The translations under genes and the position numbers were made by a program. From DASQWC01 sp035640475 (GTDB taxonomy: Bacteria > Actinomycetota > JAICYB01), in assembly GCA_035640475.1 (NCBI GenBank), contig DASQWC010000047.1:1-28939 (forward strand): a DNA stretch of 28,939 nucleotides, read 5' to 3'. This document shows positions 15,313 to 24,000 of the stretch, in pieces (positions within the stretch are counted from its first letter, which is position 1; every line of letters starts with the position of its first letter). A model generated the notes under the pieces. The model worked only from the letters and a program-made list of their open reading frames with translations. It did no database searches and was not told where the DNA came from.

Positions 15313-15708
15313 CTAGGCCGGCGAGTAGCCGAAGGCGACGGCTTCAGTGCCGTCGTCGTCGGTCCCCGCAACGAACGTCTTCAGCTTCAGCTTCATGCCG
15401 AGCTTGACGTGCTCGGGGTCGGCCGGGACGTCGACGAGATTCGCCTTCACCGCGCCGCCGCCGTCCAAGTGAACGACCGCCGAGACGTACGGTGTCGGAA
15501 CGTTTGGTGCTGCGCGGTGCACGATCGAAAACGAGATCAGCTCGCCGTCGTTGGACATCTTCTTCGTGTCGAACTCTTGCTTGCCGCACTTCGCGCACGC
15601 GTTGCGCCGGTCCCAATAGGTTGCGCCGCATCCCTTGCACACGTTTGCGACGAGGTGCGGCTCCCCGTCGAGAACGAGGTAGTCGACCATCGAGATCTGG
15701 TTCGCCAT
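15313..15708 (-). CDS. DUF35 zinc-ribbon / OB-fold protein (thiolase partner)
   Basis: From ATG 15708 the protein has 131 residues. An N-terminal rubredoxin-like zinc ribbon, with pairs CKGC and CAKC separated by ATYWDRRNA, is followed by an OB-fold whose strands include ELISFSIVHRAAP and YVSAVVHLDGGGAVKANLVD. DUF35 proteins bind acyl-CoA and act as obligate partners of thiolase-like or MaoC-like enzymes. The gene lies 26 nt before the thiolase gene. A longer in-frame start at 15870 would run through the GC-rich hairpin region and into the acyl-CoA dehydrogenase gene, and would add low-complexity sequence, so it is not used. The Shine-Dalgarno is weak. Confidence 0.88.
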   Translation of the reverse strand: MANQISMVDYLVLDGEPHLVANVCKGCGATYWDRRNACAKCGKQEFDTKKMSNDGELISFSIVHRAAPNVPTPYVSAVVHLDGGGAVKANLVDVPADPEHVKLGMKLKLKTFVAGTDDDGTEAVAFGYSPA

Positions 15709-15768
15709 AGTGCTTTGCAGATTACGCCTCGGTGGCTCTTGCGCGCTCCCGGGCGCTTGCAGTTGATC

Positions 15769-15804
15769 GGGGGCGCTCACGGGCGCTTCGCGCCCTGCGC
15801 CCCC
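15769..15804 (-). terminator. Nested GC-rich hairpin between the acyl-CoA dehydrogenase and DUF35 genes
   Basis: An outer stem GGGGGCGC/GCGCCCCC (15769-15776 with 15797-15804) encloses an inner perfect stem GGGCGC/GCGCCC (15781-15786 with 15790-15795) with a TTC loop. It sits in the 137-nt gap between two co-oriented genes. No U-tract follows on the minus strand, so it may be a factor-aided terminator, an attenuator or a processing/stability element. GGGCGCT-like words recur three times in this gap. Confidence 0.5.
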
Positions 15805-15845
15805 CGAACCCCCCGCGGAAACAGTTGCGTGGGTTGCTTTCGTGC

Positions 15846-17003
15846 CTAGGCCTTGCGCGCTTCGGCCCATGTCTTGCCTCTCTCCACGTCCACGTCGTGC
15901 GGGAGCCCGAGCACGCGTTCCGCGATGATGTTCCGCTGGATCTCCGACGTCCCGCCGCCGATGGTCAGCGCCGGAGCGAACAAGAAGCCTCTAGACCATC
16001 CGCCGTCGTCCAACCCGTCCAGGAGAAGGCCCGCCGTACCGGCCAGATCCTTCGCGAGATTCATGATGTGTTGGCCGTGCTCGTCGGCGAGGGCTTTCCG
16101 GACCGAGGCCTCGGGCCCCGGCTGCTCACCGCGCAGCTTGGCTTGCACCAATCGCGTTCTGATCAGGCCCAGCAGCTCACCTTCGATATACACGTCCGCC
16201 AGCCGCTGGCGCAGGACCGGATCCGTCACTCCCTGCGAGCGCGCGAGCTCGACGAGGTCGCGGGCGGTCGGGCCTTGTCCCCACAGCGCGCCTTCGCGGG
16301 AGAGCGAGACGCGTTCGTTGGCCAGAGTGACCTTGGCAAGCTCCCATCCACGTCCCTGCTCGCCGACCAGATTGGCGGCCGGAATCCGTACATCGTCGAA
16401 GAACACCTCGTTGAACGTGTGTCCTCCGGTCATCTCGTAGATCGGACGGATCTCGATCCCGGGCGTATGCATGGGACAGACGAAGTACGAGATCCCGAGG
16501 TGTTTCGGGGCGTCCGGATCGGTTCGCGCAATGAGGATGCCGAGCGGCGCCGCGTGTGCGAGTGACGTCCAAACCTTTTGTCCGTTGACGACGTACTCGT
16601 CGCCGTCGCGAACGGCGCGCGTCGAAAGATTGGCGAGGTCCGAACCGGATCCGGGCTCTGAGAAGAGCTGGCACCATAGCTCCTCGCCGGCGAGGATCGG
16701 GAACAAGTAGCGCTGCTTCTGCTCCTCGGTTCCCGCGTACAGGATCGTCGGACCCGCCCAGCCGATGCCGATGGGATTCGCCGGCCTGCTCACCTTGGCT
16801 CGTCGCAGCTCCTCGTCGATGATCAGCTGGTGAATCGGGTCGGCCTCGAGGCCCCACGGGGCCGGCCAGTGGGGAGCGACGTACCCCGCCTCGGCCAGCT
16901 GCCGTCCCGACGGTCGGGGATTGGCCTCGAGCCACTCGCGCACCGCGCTCCGCCGCGGATCCTCGATCCCCGGCAGATCCAACAGCGACGATGCGCGGCT
17001 CAC
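15846..17003 (-). CDS. Acyl-CoA dehydrogenase (FadE-like)
   Basis: The 385-residue protein is of normal family length. FAD-binding and substrate segments are clear: WCQLFSEPGSGSDLANLSTRA (110-130) followed by GQKVWTS, and TIGGGTSEIQRNIIAERVLGLP near the C-terminus. At the medium-chain enzyme base position (Glu376 in MCAD) there is a Gly, but Glu230 in LANERVSL occupies the position used as base in long-chain and isovaleryl-CoA dehydrogenases. The enzyme is thus probably active on long or branched acyl-CoA, forming the 2-enoyl-CoA with electrons passed to ETF. The start is GTG 17003, 18 nt after the upstream stop and without a clear Shine-Dalgarno. Confidence 0.9.
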   Translation of the reverse strand: MSRASSLLDLPGIEDPRRSAVREWLEANPRPSGRQLAEAGYVAPHWPAPWGLEADPIHQLIIDEELRRAKVSRPANPIGIGWAGPTILYAGTEEQKQRYLFPILAGEELWCQLFSEPGSGSDLANLSTRAVRDGDEYVVNGQKVWTSLAHAAPLGILIARTDPDAPKHLGISYFVCPMHTPGIEIRPIYEMTGGHTFNEVFFDDVRIPAANLVGEQGRGWELAKVTLANERVSLSREGALWGQGPTARDLVELARSQGVTDPVLRQRLADVYIEGELLGLIRTRLVQAKLRGEQPGPEASVRKALADEHGQHIMNLAKDLAGTAGLLLDGLDDGGWSRGFLFAPALTIGGGTSEIQRNIIAERVLGLPHDVDVERGKTWAEARKA

Positions 17004-17021
17004 GCCGCAAAGTGTATGGCG

Positions 17022-17591
17022 CTACTCGCAGAGCACGCCGATGGCGTCGATCCTGTGCACGGGCGGCGGTGCCTGGCGCGGTGCTTCAGCGAAGATCTTG
17101 ATGACGCCGCAGCCTTCGTCGAGCTGGGGCTTGGCGGGATCGGCGGCGCCCGAGAGCTGCTCGAGCACGGGGTCGGTCTGCTCCTCGACCATGTCGCCCG
17201 TCGCGTCGTCCAGCTGCTGGAGGACGGGGTCGGCCGGGCCGGGCTCGAACGCTCCCGAGCAGAGGATCAGCGCCGGGCCGATCAGGACGCCGGTCGGGAA
17301 CGGCGTGACGACGACCGAGCTCCCGAGGGCCAGAACGAACCCGGCGGCGCCGAGACCCGCACACGGGGCACGCAACGCAAAGCCGACCGGGATGACGGCC
17401 GGACGCAGCGCGATGGCCGTCTGGCCGACGATGGGGACGGCGGTGTCGATCACCTGAATCACCGTGCTGGGGACCGGCTCCGGCAGCGGGACCTGGGGCA
17501 CCTGCGGCGTCGGCGGGAGCTGCGCCTGTGCGGGAAGACCGACGACCAGGACGGCGACCAGGGCGAGGACCGCGGCACAGGCTCGCTTCAT
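17022..17591 (-). CDS. Secreted proline-rich hypothetical protein
   Basis: From ATG 17591, behind GGAGGGAG, the product has 189 residues. A Sec signal peptide is evident: MKR, a long Ala/Val/Leu core, and cleavage near AQAQ at about residue 24. A Pro/Gln/Val-rich segment follows (LPPTPQVPQVPLPEPVP), then a hydrophobic Gly/Ala-rich stretch with two cysteines, then an acidic part with repeated DPVLQQL/DPVLEQL units, and cysteines near the end. I do not recognise the family. It should be exported and perhaps wall- or membrane-associated. It is upstream of and co-oriented with the acyl-CoA dehydrogenase gene and divergent from the RTX gene. A longer start is possible but lacks a ribosome-binding site. 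Confidence 0.65.
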   Translation of the reverse strand: MKRACAAVLALVAVLVVGLPAQAQLPPTPQVPQVPLPEPVPSTVIQVIDTAVPIVGQTAIALRPAVIPVGFALRAPCAGLGAAGFVLALGSSVVVTPFPTGVLIGPALILCSGAFEPGPADPVLQQLDDATGDMVEEQTDPVLEQLSGAADPAKPQLDEGCGVIKIFAEAPRQAPPPVHRIDAIGVLCE

Positions 17592-17828
17592 CGTGGCTCC
17601 CTCCACCATGGGGTACGCCGATCGGCGCCGCCTCTTACGTGGCGGTCCGTTTCCCAGCGAGACCACCATGCCGCTGGTATCGTTTGCCCAGGTCGGACGC
17701 TATAAACGCGGGCTGTTACTCCTGTAACCCTGCGTTAACTTCTGACCTCAGGTATGTGAGTAGTAATTCACAGAAGTTTCCGTTGGCGCCGGTCATGATT
17801 CAGCAGACCAACGGGGGGAGACGCACGC
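17592..17828. promoter_or_regulatory. Divergent intergenic region with AT-rich inverted repeats
   Basis: This 237-nt region separates the secreted-protein and RTX genes and is clearly richer in A+T from 17700 to 17780 than anything nearby. It holds GTTAC-TCCT-GTAAC (17715-17728), the palindrome GTTAAC (17734-17739), and an 8-bp inverted repeat AACTTCTG/CAGAAGTT (17737-17744 with 17771-17778) enclosing a CTCA/TGAG pair. TATAAA at 17701-17706 is a possible -10 but lacks a spaced -35. The RTX gene has a good Shine-Dalgarno, GGGGGGAG, at 17814-17821. Confidence 0.45.
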
Positions 17829-20800
17829 ATGCAAACCAGTGAGATTGGCTCTGATCAACGCCGACCGAAACGGCGCCGCCGGCTCCTGAAGCTCGGCGTC
17901 CCGGTCCTGATCCTCGGCATCGGCTCGTTCGTCGGGTTCAACCTGCTGACGAGCGCACAGAGCGCCGCGACGTGTGCGCTCGTCCCGGGCACGGGGATCG
18001 CCAAGATCGTCACGGTCGGACCTGATAACACGACAATCGCCGTCGACGGTGGCCAGATCGTCGTCAACGGCGCGCCGTGCGTCGGAGCGACGACGGCGAC
18101 AACCAGTCAGATCAACTACATCGGCAACTCGAGCCCGCAGAACGCCTCGATCATTGACCCCACGGCCTTCACCAGGACGACTCTGGGCAACGGCGAGATC
18201 AAGTTCAACGTAGACGGGGCCGGCGGCGAAGACAGCCTGACGTTCGACTACACCGCCGCAGCTGCGCCCAACAACAGCGTCATCGCCAACGCGGCCGGCG
18301 TGAACGTGAACGGCGACGGTGATCGCGACGTCACCACACCGAATGTCGAAGGTCTCACCTTCGTCTTGGGCGCCGGCAACGACACGCTCAACGGCAGCGC
18401 CGCGGTTCTTCCGCTCATTGTCAGCGACGGCGCCGGCGACGACACCGCCAGCGGCGGCTCCGGCGACGACCGGTTCATCGGCGGCGCCGGCAACGACAAC
18501 CTCGACGCCGACGGCAACAAGGACACGCTCGATTACTCCTGGGCCTCCAATGGCGTCACCATCAACCCGGCGGAGATGTCCGCTACCGGCGCCGACATCG
18601 GCACCGACACGATCGCCGACTTCACCACCTACCTGACGGGAATCGGCAACGACACCGTCCACGACGACGACACCGTCTGCAACTTCATCTCCACGGGTCC
18701 AGGCAACGACCGCGGCGTCACTGGTCTGATTCGATCCGGCTCCGAAGAGGGCGGCACGTGCGGTGACGTCTGGCGGCTCGGTGAAGGCGGCGAGACCGGA
18801 CCCGAGCCGGGCGACTGGTTCGACTTCAGCGCCACCGAGTTCACCAACCCCGGATCCATCCTCGACGTGGTCACGGGCGCGTTCTCGGGAAGCCCCGGTG
18901 AGTCGGCCGGCCTGCCCTGCGAGATCGAAAACGCCGTGGGCGGCCCCGGCAACGACATCATCCGTGCCACCTCGGGCGGACAGAGCTGCGACGAGCCGCA
19001 CATCTTCGAAGGTGGCGACAACGTCGGCACACATCGTCCGGACGGCTCGGAAGGACCCGAGCTGCTCATCGGCGCAAACGGCAACGACATTCTCCGCGGC
19101 CAGGGCGGTAACGACAGCCTGATCCCGTATCTTGGCAACGACATCGCCGACGGTGGCGACGGCACCGACGGCGTCGACTACACGGCGTTGACGGCGAACT
19201 TCACCGCCGACCTCGGCGCGGCCACGATTACCGGCGGCGTAACCGCCTCCATCCCGAACGTCGAGAATCTCCTCGCGGACGGCGGTAGCCAGACGGCCAT
19301 CGACAACGACAACGTCCCGAACCTCATCTCTCTCGGCGTCGGCGACGACCGCGCGGTTGCCGGTGTCACCCGGTCCGGATCCGAGCCCGACGGCAACGGC
19401 GGATTTGCCGGCGACACGTGGCGGCTGGGTGAGGGCGGAGAAGCGGAAGGCGACTGGTTCGACTTCAGCGCCACCGAGTTCACCAATCCCGGATCGATCC
19501 TCGACGTGGTCACCGGCGCCTTCTCGGGTAGCCCCGGTGAGTCGGCCGGTCTGCCCTGCGAGATCGAGAACGCTCGCGGCGGTCCGGGCAACGACATCAT
19601 CCGTGCGACGTCCGGCGGCGTCAGCTGCGACGAGCCGCATGTGTTCGAGGGCGGCGATAACGTCGGCACGCTTCGTCCGGACGGCTCGGAGGGTCCCGAG
19701 CTGCTCATCGGCGCCAACGCCAACGACATTCTCCTGGGTCAGGGCGGCAACGACCGACTCGTCCCCTATCTCGGCAATGACACCGCCGACGGCGGCAATG
19801 GAAACGACGACGTCGACTACACGCCGTTGACGGCCGACTTCACGGCCGATCTCGGCGCGGGCACGATCAGCGGCGGCGCAACCGCCTCCATCCCGAACGT
19901 CGAGAACATCTTCGCGGACGGCGGAAGCCAAACGGCCATCGACAACGACAACGTCCCGAACTTCATCTCGCTGGGTGCGGGCGACGACACGGGCGTCGCG
20001 GGCGTGACCAGGTCCGGCTCGGAGCCCGACGGCAACGGCGGAATCGCCGGAGACACGTGGCGCCTGGGTGAAGGCGGAGAGACCAACGGCGACTGGTTCG
20101 ACTTCAGCGCCACGGAATTCACCAACCCGGGATCGATCCTCGACGTCGTCACCGGCGCCTTCTCCGGGAGCCCGGGTGAGTCGGCGGGTCTGCCCTGCGA
20201 GATCGAGAACGCCCGCGGCGGTCACGGCGTGGACGTCATCCGGGCTACGTCGGGCGGAGTGAGCTGTGACGAGCCGCACGAGTTCCACGGCGGCGGCAAC
20301 GAAGGAACCGTCCGTCCCGAGGGCGCCGAGCCCGGAGTCGACGAGCTCCTCATCGGAGGCAACGGACCGGACAAGCTCTTCGGTGAAGGCGGTAAGGACA
20401 ACGTCGACGGCTCCGGCGGCGACGACGTCATGGACGGCGGCGACGGGCAGGACAGCGTCGTCATCGTGACGAGTGGGGCGCCGGTCACGTGCAACCTCCA
20501 GACGGGAACCGTCACCGGCGGTCAAGGCGCCGACACCGCGACCTCCTTCGAGAACTGCAACGGAGGCTCCGGGAACGACACCCTGATCGGCAACGACGGC
20601 GACAACGTGCTGAACGGCGGCGACGGCGACGACCGCATCGAGGGCGGCGCCGGCAACGACACGATCGACGGCGGCATCGGGAACGACACGCTGTACGGCG
20701 GCGACGGAAACGACTCCATGAAGGGCGGCGACGGCAAGGACTTCATGGACGGCGGCGCCGGCGACGACAACATGAATGGTGGCAACGGCGTCGACACGAT

Positions 20801-21077
20801 GTACGGCGGCGACGGAAACGACACGATCGACGGCGGCAACGGCAAGGATGAGATCCACGGCGGCGCCGGCAACGACACGCTCATCGGCGGCGGCGACAAC
20901 GGCTCCGATTCGCTGTTCGGAGACGAGGGCGACGACACACTCCAGGCCGGTCTCGGCTCCGACTTCCTCGACGGAGGCGACGGCGGTGAGGTGAACGGCG
21001 ACTTCGGCGATGCCGGCGGGGGTCCGGACACATGCACTCGGCTGGAGTCGGAGGCGGGCTGCGAGCAGCACGTCTGA
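17829..21077 (+). CDS. Large secreted RTX/hemolysin-type calcium-binding repeat protein
   Basis: The 1082-residue protein starts at ATG 17829. A basic N-terminus (RRPKRRRRLLKLG, partly twin-arginine-like) leads into a hydrophobic segment, about 23-45, that should act as signal peptide or anchor. An acidic Asn/Asp/Gly-rich domain follows. Three copies of a 213-residue module occupy 283-495, 496-708 and 709-921; each has WRLGEGGE, GDWFDFSATEFTNPGS, and a conserved cysteine pair in LPCEIE and SCDEPH. Residues about 912-1048 are some 15 GGxGxDxUx nonapeptides of the calcium beta-roll type. It should fold in calcium-rich surroundings outside the cell. No type I secretion genes are nearby. Toxin activity is not implied: there is no catalytic or pore domain. 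Confidence 0.9.
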   Translation: MQTSEIGSDQRRPKRRRRLLKLGVPVLILGIGSFVGFNLLTSAQSAATCALVPGTGIAKIVTVGPDNTTIAVDGGQIVVNGAPCVGATTATTSQINYIGNSSPQNASIIDPTAFTRTTLGNGEIKFNVDGAGGEDSLTFDYTAAAAPNNSVIANAAGVNVNGDGDRDVTTPNVEGLTFVLGAGNDTLNGSAAVLPLIVSDGAGDDTASGGSGDDRFIGGAGNDNLDADGNKDTLDYSWASNGVTINPAEMSATGADIGTDTIADFTTYLTGIGNDTVHDDDTVCNFISTGPGNDRGVTGLIRSGSEEGGTCGDVWRLGEGGETGPEPGDWFDFSATEFTNPGSILDVVTGAFSGSPGESAGLPCEIENAVGGPGNDIIRATSGGQSCDEPHIFEGGDNVGTHRPDGSEGPELLIGANGNDILRGQGGNDSLIPYLGNDIADGGDGTDGVDYTALTANFTADLGAATITGGVTASIPNVENLLADGGSQTAIDNDNVPNLISLGVGDDRAVAGVTRSGSEPDGNGGFAGDTWRLGEGGEAEGDWFDFSATEFTNPGSILDVVTGAFSGSPGESAGLPCEIENARGGPGNDIIRATSGGVSCDEPHVFEGGDNVGTLRPDGSEGPELLIGANANDILLGQGGNDRLVPYLGNDTADGGNGNDDVDYTPLTADFTADLGAGTISGGATASIPNVENIFADGGSQTAIDNDNVPNFISLGAGDDTGVAGVTRSGSEPDGNGGIAGDTWRLGEGGETNGDWFDFSATEFTNPGSILDVVTGAFSGSPGESAGLPCEIENARGGHGVDVIRATSGGVSCDEPHEFHGGGNEGTVRPEGAEPGVDELLIGGNGPDKLFGEGGKDNVDGSGGDDVMDGGDGQDSVVIVTSGAPVTCNLQTGTVTGGQGADTATSFENCNGGSGNDTLIGNDGDNVLNGGDGDDRIEGGAGNDTIDGGIGNDTLYGGDGNDSMKGGDGKDFMDGGAGDDNMNGGNGVDTMYGGDGNDTIDGGNGKDEIHGGAGNDTLIGGGDNGSDSLFGDEGDDTLQAGLGSDFLDGGDGGEVNGDFGDAGGGPDTCTRLESEAGCEQHV
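18675..20591 (+). repeat. Three tandem 639-bp repeats within the RTX gene
   Basis: Units begin at 18675, 19314 and 19953, judged by the codons for V-C/P-N. The GDWFDF codons recur at 18810, 19449 and 20088, so the period is exactly 639 bp twice. The central parts are nearly identical in protein and differ mostly at synonymous sites; the end of the third copy is diverged. A partial degenerate half-unit precedes the first. Confidence 0.92.
20562..20972 (+). repeat. RTX nonapeptide (27-bp) repeat block
   Basis: Twelve contiguous nine-residue units run from GGSGNDTLI to GGAGNDTLI, followed by three looser ones with a two-residue insertion. Each encodes a GGxGxDxUx calcium-binding turn of a parallel beta-roll. 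Confidence 0.9.
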
Positions 21078-24000
21078 CGCAGCAGGATTCGGCCCCCGGT
21101 GGTTCACCACCGGGGGCCGATCTCACTCCGTTCGTTCCCCGACTCGTCCCCCAGTGGGTCACCGAAGCTCCTAACGCGAAGCACCGATCGATCCCCGGGA
21201 CGCTCGTCTTCACCGACCTCTCGGGATTCACCGCAATGTCCGAGCGTCTCGCCGCGCTCGGCAAGGTCGGCGCCGAGGAGATGACGCAGCATCTCGACGC
21301 GACCTTCACCGAGCTCGTGTCGGTTTCCGGCGGTCTCGGCGGCACAATGCTCAAGTTCGGCGGCGACGCGCTGCTCATCTTCTTCTGGGGCGACGATCAC
21401 GAGGTCAGAGCAGCCCGCGCCGCCGTCGACATGCAGGCAACGCTCGACCGCATCGGGCTCATCTCGACACCCGCCGGCGACGTGCGCCTGCAGATGTCGG
21501 TCGGTGCACATTGCGGCGACGTCGACTTCTTCCTTGTCGGCACGAGCCACCGCGAGCTCATCGTGACCGGGGCAGCCGCCACGAGGACGGTGGAGATGGA
21601 GAGCGAAGCGTCGGCCGGCGAGATTCGGCTCAGTCCCGAGCTGGCCGACCGTCTCGACCCGGATCTCATCGAGAGGGGACAGGGAAGCCCGAAGCTCGTC
21701 GGCCTGCCAACCGTGCCCGAGCTCTTCACCTCCTGGCCGGAATGGCCGCCGACGGTTCAGGCGAAGCGATTCGTTCCGCAGATGCTTCGCGAACATCTCG
21801 CGTCGGGCGTCGAGCTGCTCGAGCACAGGCAAATGGTCGTCGCGTTCGTGCACCTCGCCAATCTCGACGAGCTGATCGTCGAATCGGGTCCGGAGATTGC
21901 CTCACGCCACCTCGAAGACCTCGTGGCTCAGATCCAATCGGCCTTCGCGGCGCACAGCGTCGGGTTCGTCTCGACCGACGTCTACGACGGCGGACCGAAG
22001 ATCATCTGCTCGAGCGGAGCAATAAAGACCTTCGAGAACGACGACGAACGCATGCTGCGCGCACTCCGGGAGATCGTCGACTACCCGAGCGCCATCGACC
22101 TCCGCGTCGGCGTCAACCGCGGACACGGCTTCTGCGGATACGTTGGCCCGCCGTTCCGCCGGACGTTCGCCGTCATCGGCGACGTCGTTAACACCGCGGC
22201 GAGGGTGATGGCCAAGGCCGGGCCCGGCGAGATCCTGTCGACCGCAGCCGTGACCGAGCGGTCGGAGACATTGTTCGAGCTCACCGAGCTCGCAGCGTTC
22301 GTGGCGAAAGGAAAGGCCGAGCCGCTTGTTGCCTATCGTGTCGGTGACATCGCCGGACGTCGCGAACGGGGGCCGGGCGGCCATCCGCTGATCGGCCGGG
22401 ATACGGAGCTTGATCTCCTCACCGAAGCGCTCGATCAGGCACGCGAGCGTAAGGGGCGGTTCGTCGAGATCCGCGGCGAGGCCGGCATTGGGAAGTCGCG
22501 GCTCCTCGGCGAGCTTCTCTCGCGCGCTGGGTCGATTCCCGGCGTCCTCGTCTCACAAGAGCGCTGCGGCCGCTATGCGGCGGCGTCTCCCTACTTCCCG
22601 TTCCGGGCGCTGCTCGGGAGCTTGGTCGGCGGGAACACGATCGCCGACTTGGCGCAACGGGTCCGAGCGACGGCACCGGAGCTTGAGCCGTACATCCCAC
22701 TCCTCGCGCTCCCCCTCGGTCTCGTCATCGAGCCGACTCCCGAGGTCGAGAAGCTGTCGGACGCCGCGCGCCGGGACAAGCTGTACGAGGTTCTCGGCGA
22801 GCTGCTGGACGTCCTGCTATCCGTGCCGACGATCTGGATCATCGAGGACGCGCAGTGGATCGATGCAGCTTCGGCCGACCTCTTGCGTCACCTCGCGAGA
22901 CAGGCCGACCGATTTTCGCTCGTGCTCTGCGTCACCTACCGTTCGGAGAACATCGAACCGTTCGGTCCGGCCGACGACGTGCTGGAGCTCGGACCACTCT
23001 CCGATGAGGCCGCCGACGAGATCCTTCAGGCGAGGTCGACGACTCGCCTGCTGCCCGACGAGCTCCGGCGGCTGCGAGAACGTGGTCACGGCAACCCGTA
23101 CTACCTTGCGGAGCTCGCGAACCTTATCTCGCAGCAACGTGATTTCGAACATCTGCCCGACAGTCTCGAGTCGATGCTTGCCGCACGCGTCGACGGACTT
23201 CCTCCCGCGGATCGGCTCGTATTGCGCCAGCTGGCCGTCCTCGGGAGCCGATTTGACCGCCGCGTCGCGGAGGACGTCGTGGAAGGTCTGCCCGAACCCG
23301 GCGACGAGCGATGGGAGCGACTCGCGGAGTTCGTCGACTTCTCGGGTCAACAGTGGCGGTTCATCCAGACGCTCGTTCGCGACACGGCCCGCGAAGGGCT
23401 TTCGTTCCGGGAACGACGGGACGTCCACGAGCGTGCGGGAAATTCGATCGAGAGCCACACCGAAGACCCGTTTGCGATCAGCGAGCTGCTCTCGCTCCAC
23501 TTCCACTCGGCCGGCACGCACGACAAAGCCCTTGCCTACTCGAACCATGCCGCCGAGAAAGCGGAGCAAAGCTACGCGTTCCCGGAAGCCGCGACGTTCT
23601 ACGGACGATCCGTCGACGCCGCCCGCGAGCTCGGGAATCGTTCGGACTTCGCAACATCGTTGACGAAGCTCGCGAACGCAGAGCTCGCGCAAGGCGAGTA
23701 CACGAAGGCCGGCGAGCACTACGGGGCCGGACTGGACGTCAAACGTGAGCTCGAGGACCGGAAAGGCATCGCGGCGACTCTCAACGGCCTCGGGCGCGTC
23801 GCGCAAGCGCAAGGCGACTATGAGAACGCGTCGTCCAAGTTCCGGGAATCGCTCGAGATCCTGCGCGACCTTCCCGAACGTGATCCCAGCGGGATCGCGT
23901 GGCTGCTGAACAATCTCGGCACCGTCGCGTGGTCGCAGGGAAATTACGAGGAAGCGCGAGCACGATTCGAGGAGAGCCTCGGTCCGCGACAAGAAGCCGG

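Noticed and set aside
15709..15870. Longer DUF35 protein beginning at 15870
   Set aside because: The added residues are low-complexity, read through a GC-rich hairpin and overlap the end of the acyl-CoA dehydrogenase gene.
15846..17003. Acyl-CoA dehydrogenase thought inactive because MCAD Glu376 is Gly
   Set aside because: Glu230 in LANERVSL occupies the alternative base position used by long-chain and isovaleryl enzymes.
18675..20972. Repeat tracts considered as a CRISPR array
   Set aside because: The repeats are in-frame protein-coding modules (639 bp and 27 bp) without spacers or cas genes.
17793..21110. Antisense 1105-codon open frame opposite the RTX gene
   Set aside because: It mirrors the repeats of the RTX gene, has Val/Ala/Asp-rich low-complexity content, no domain and no ribosome-binding site. 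It results from GC-biased codons in the true frame.
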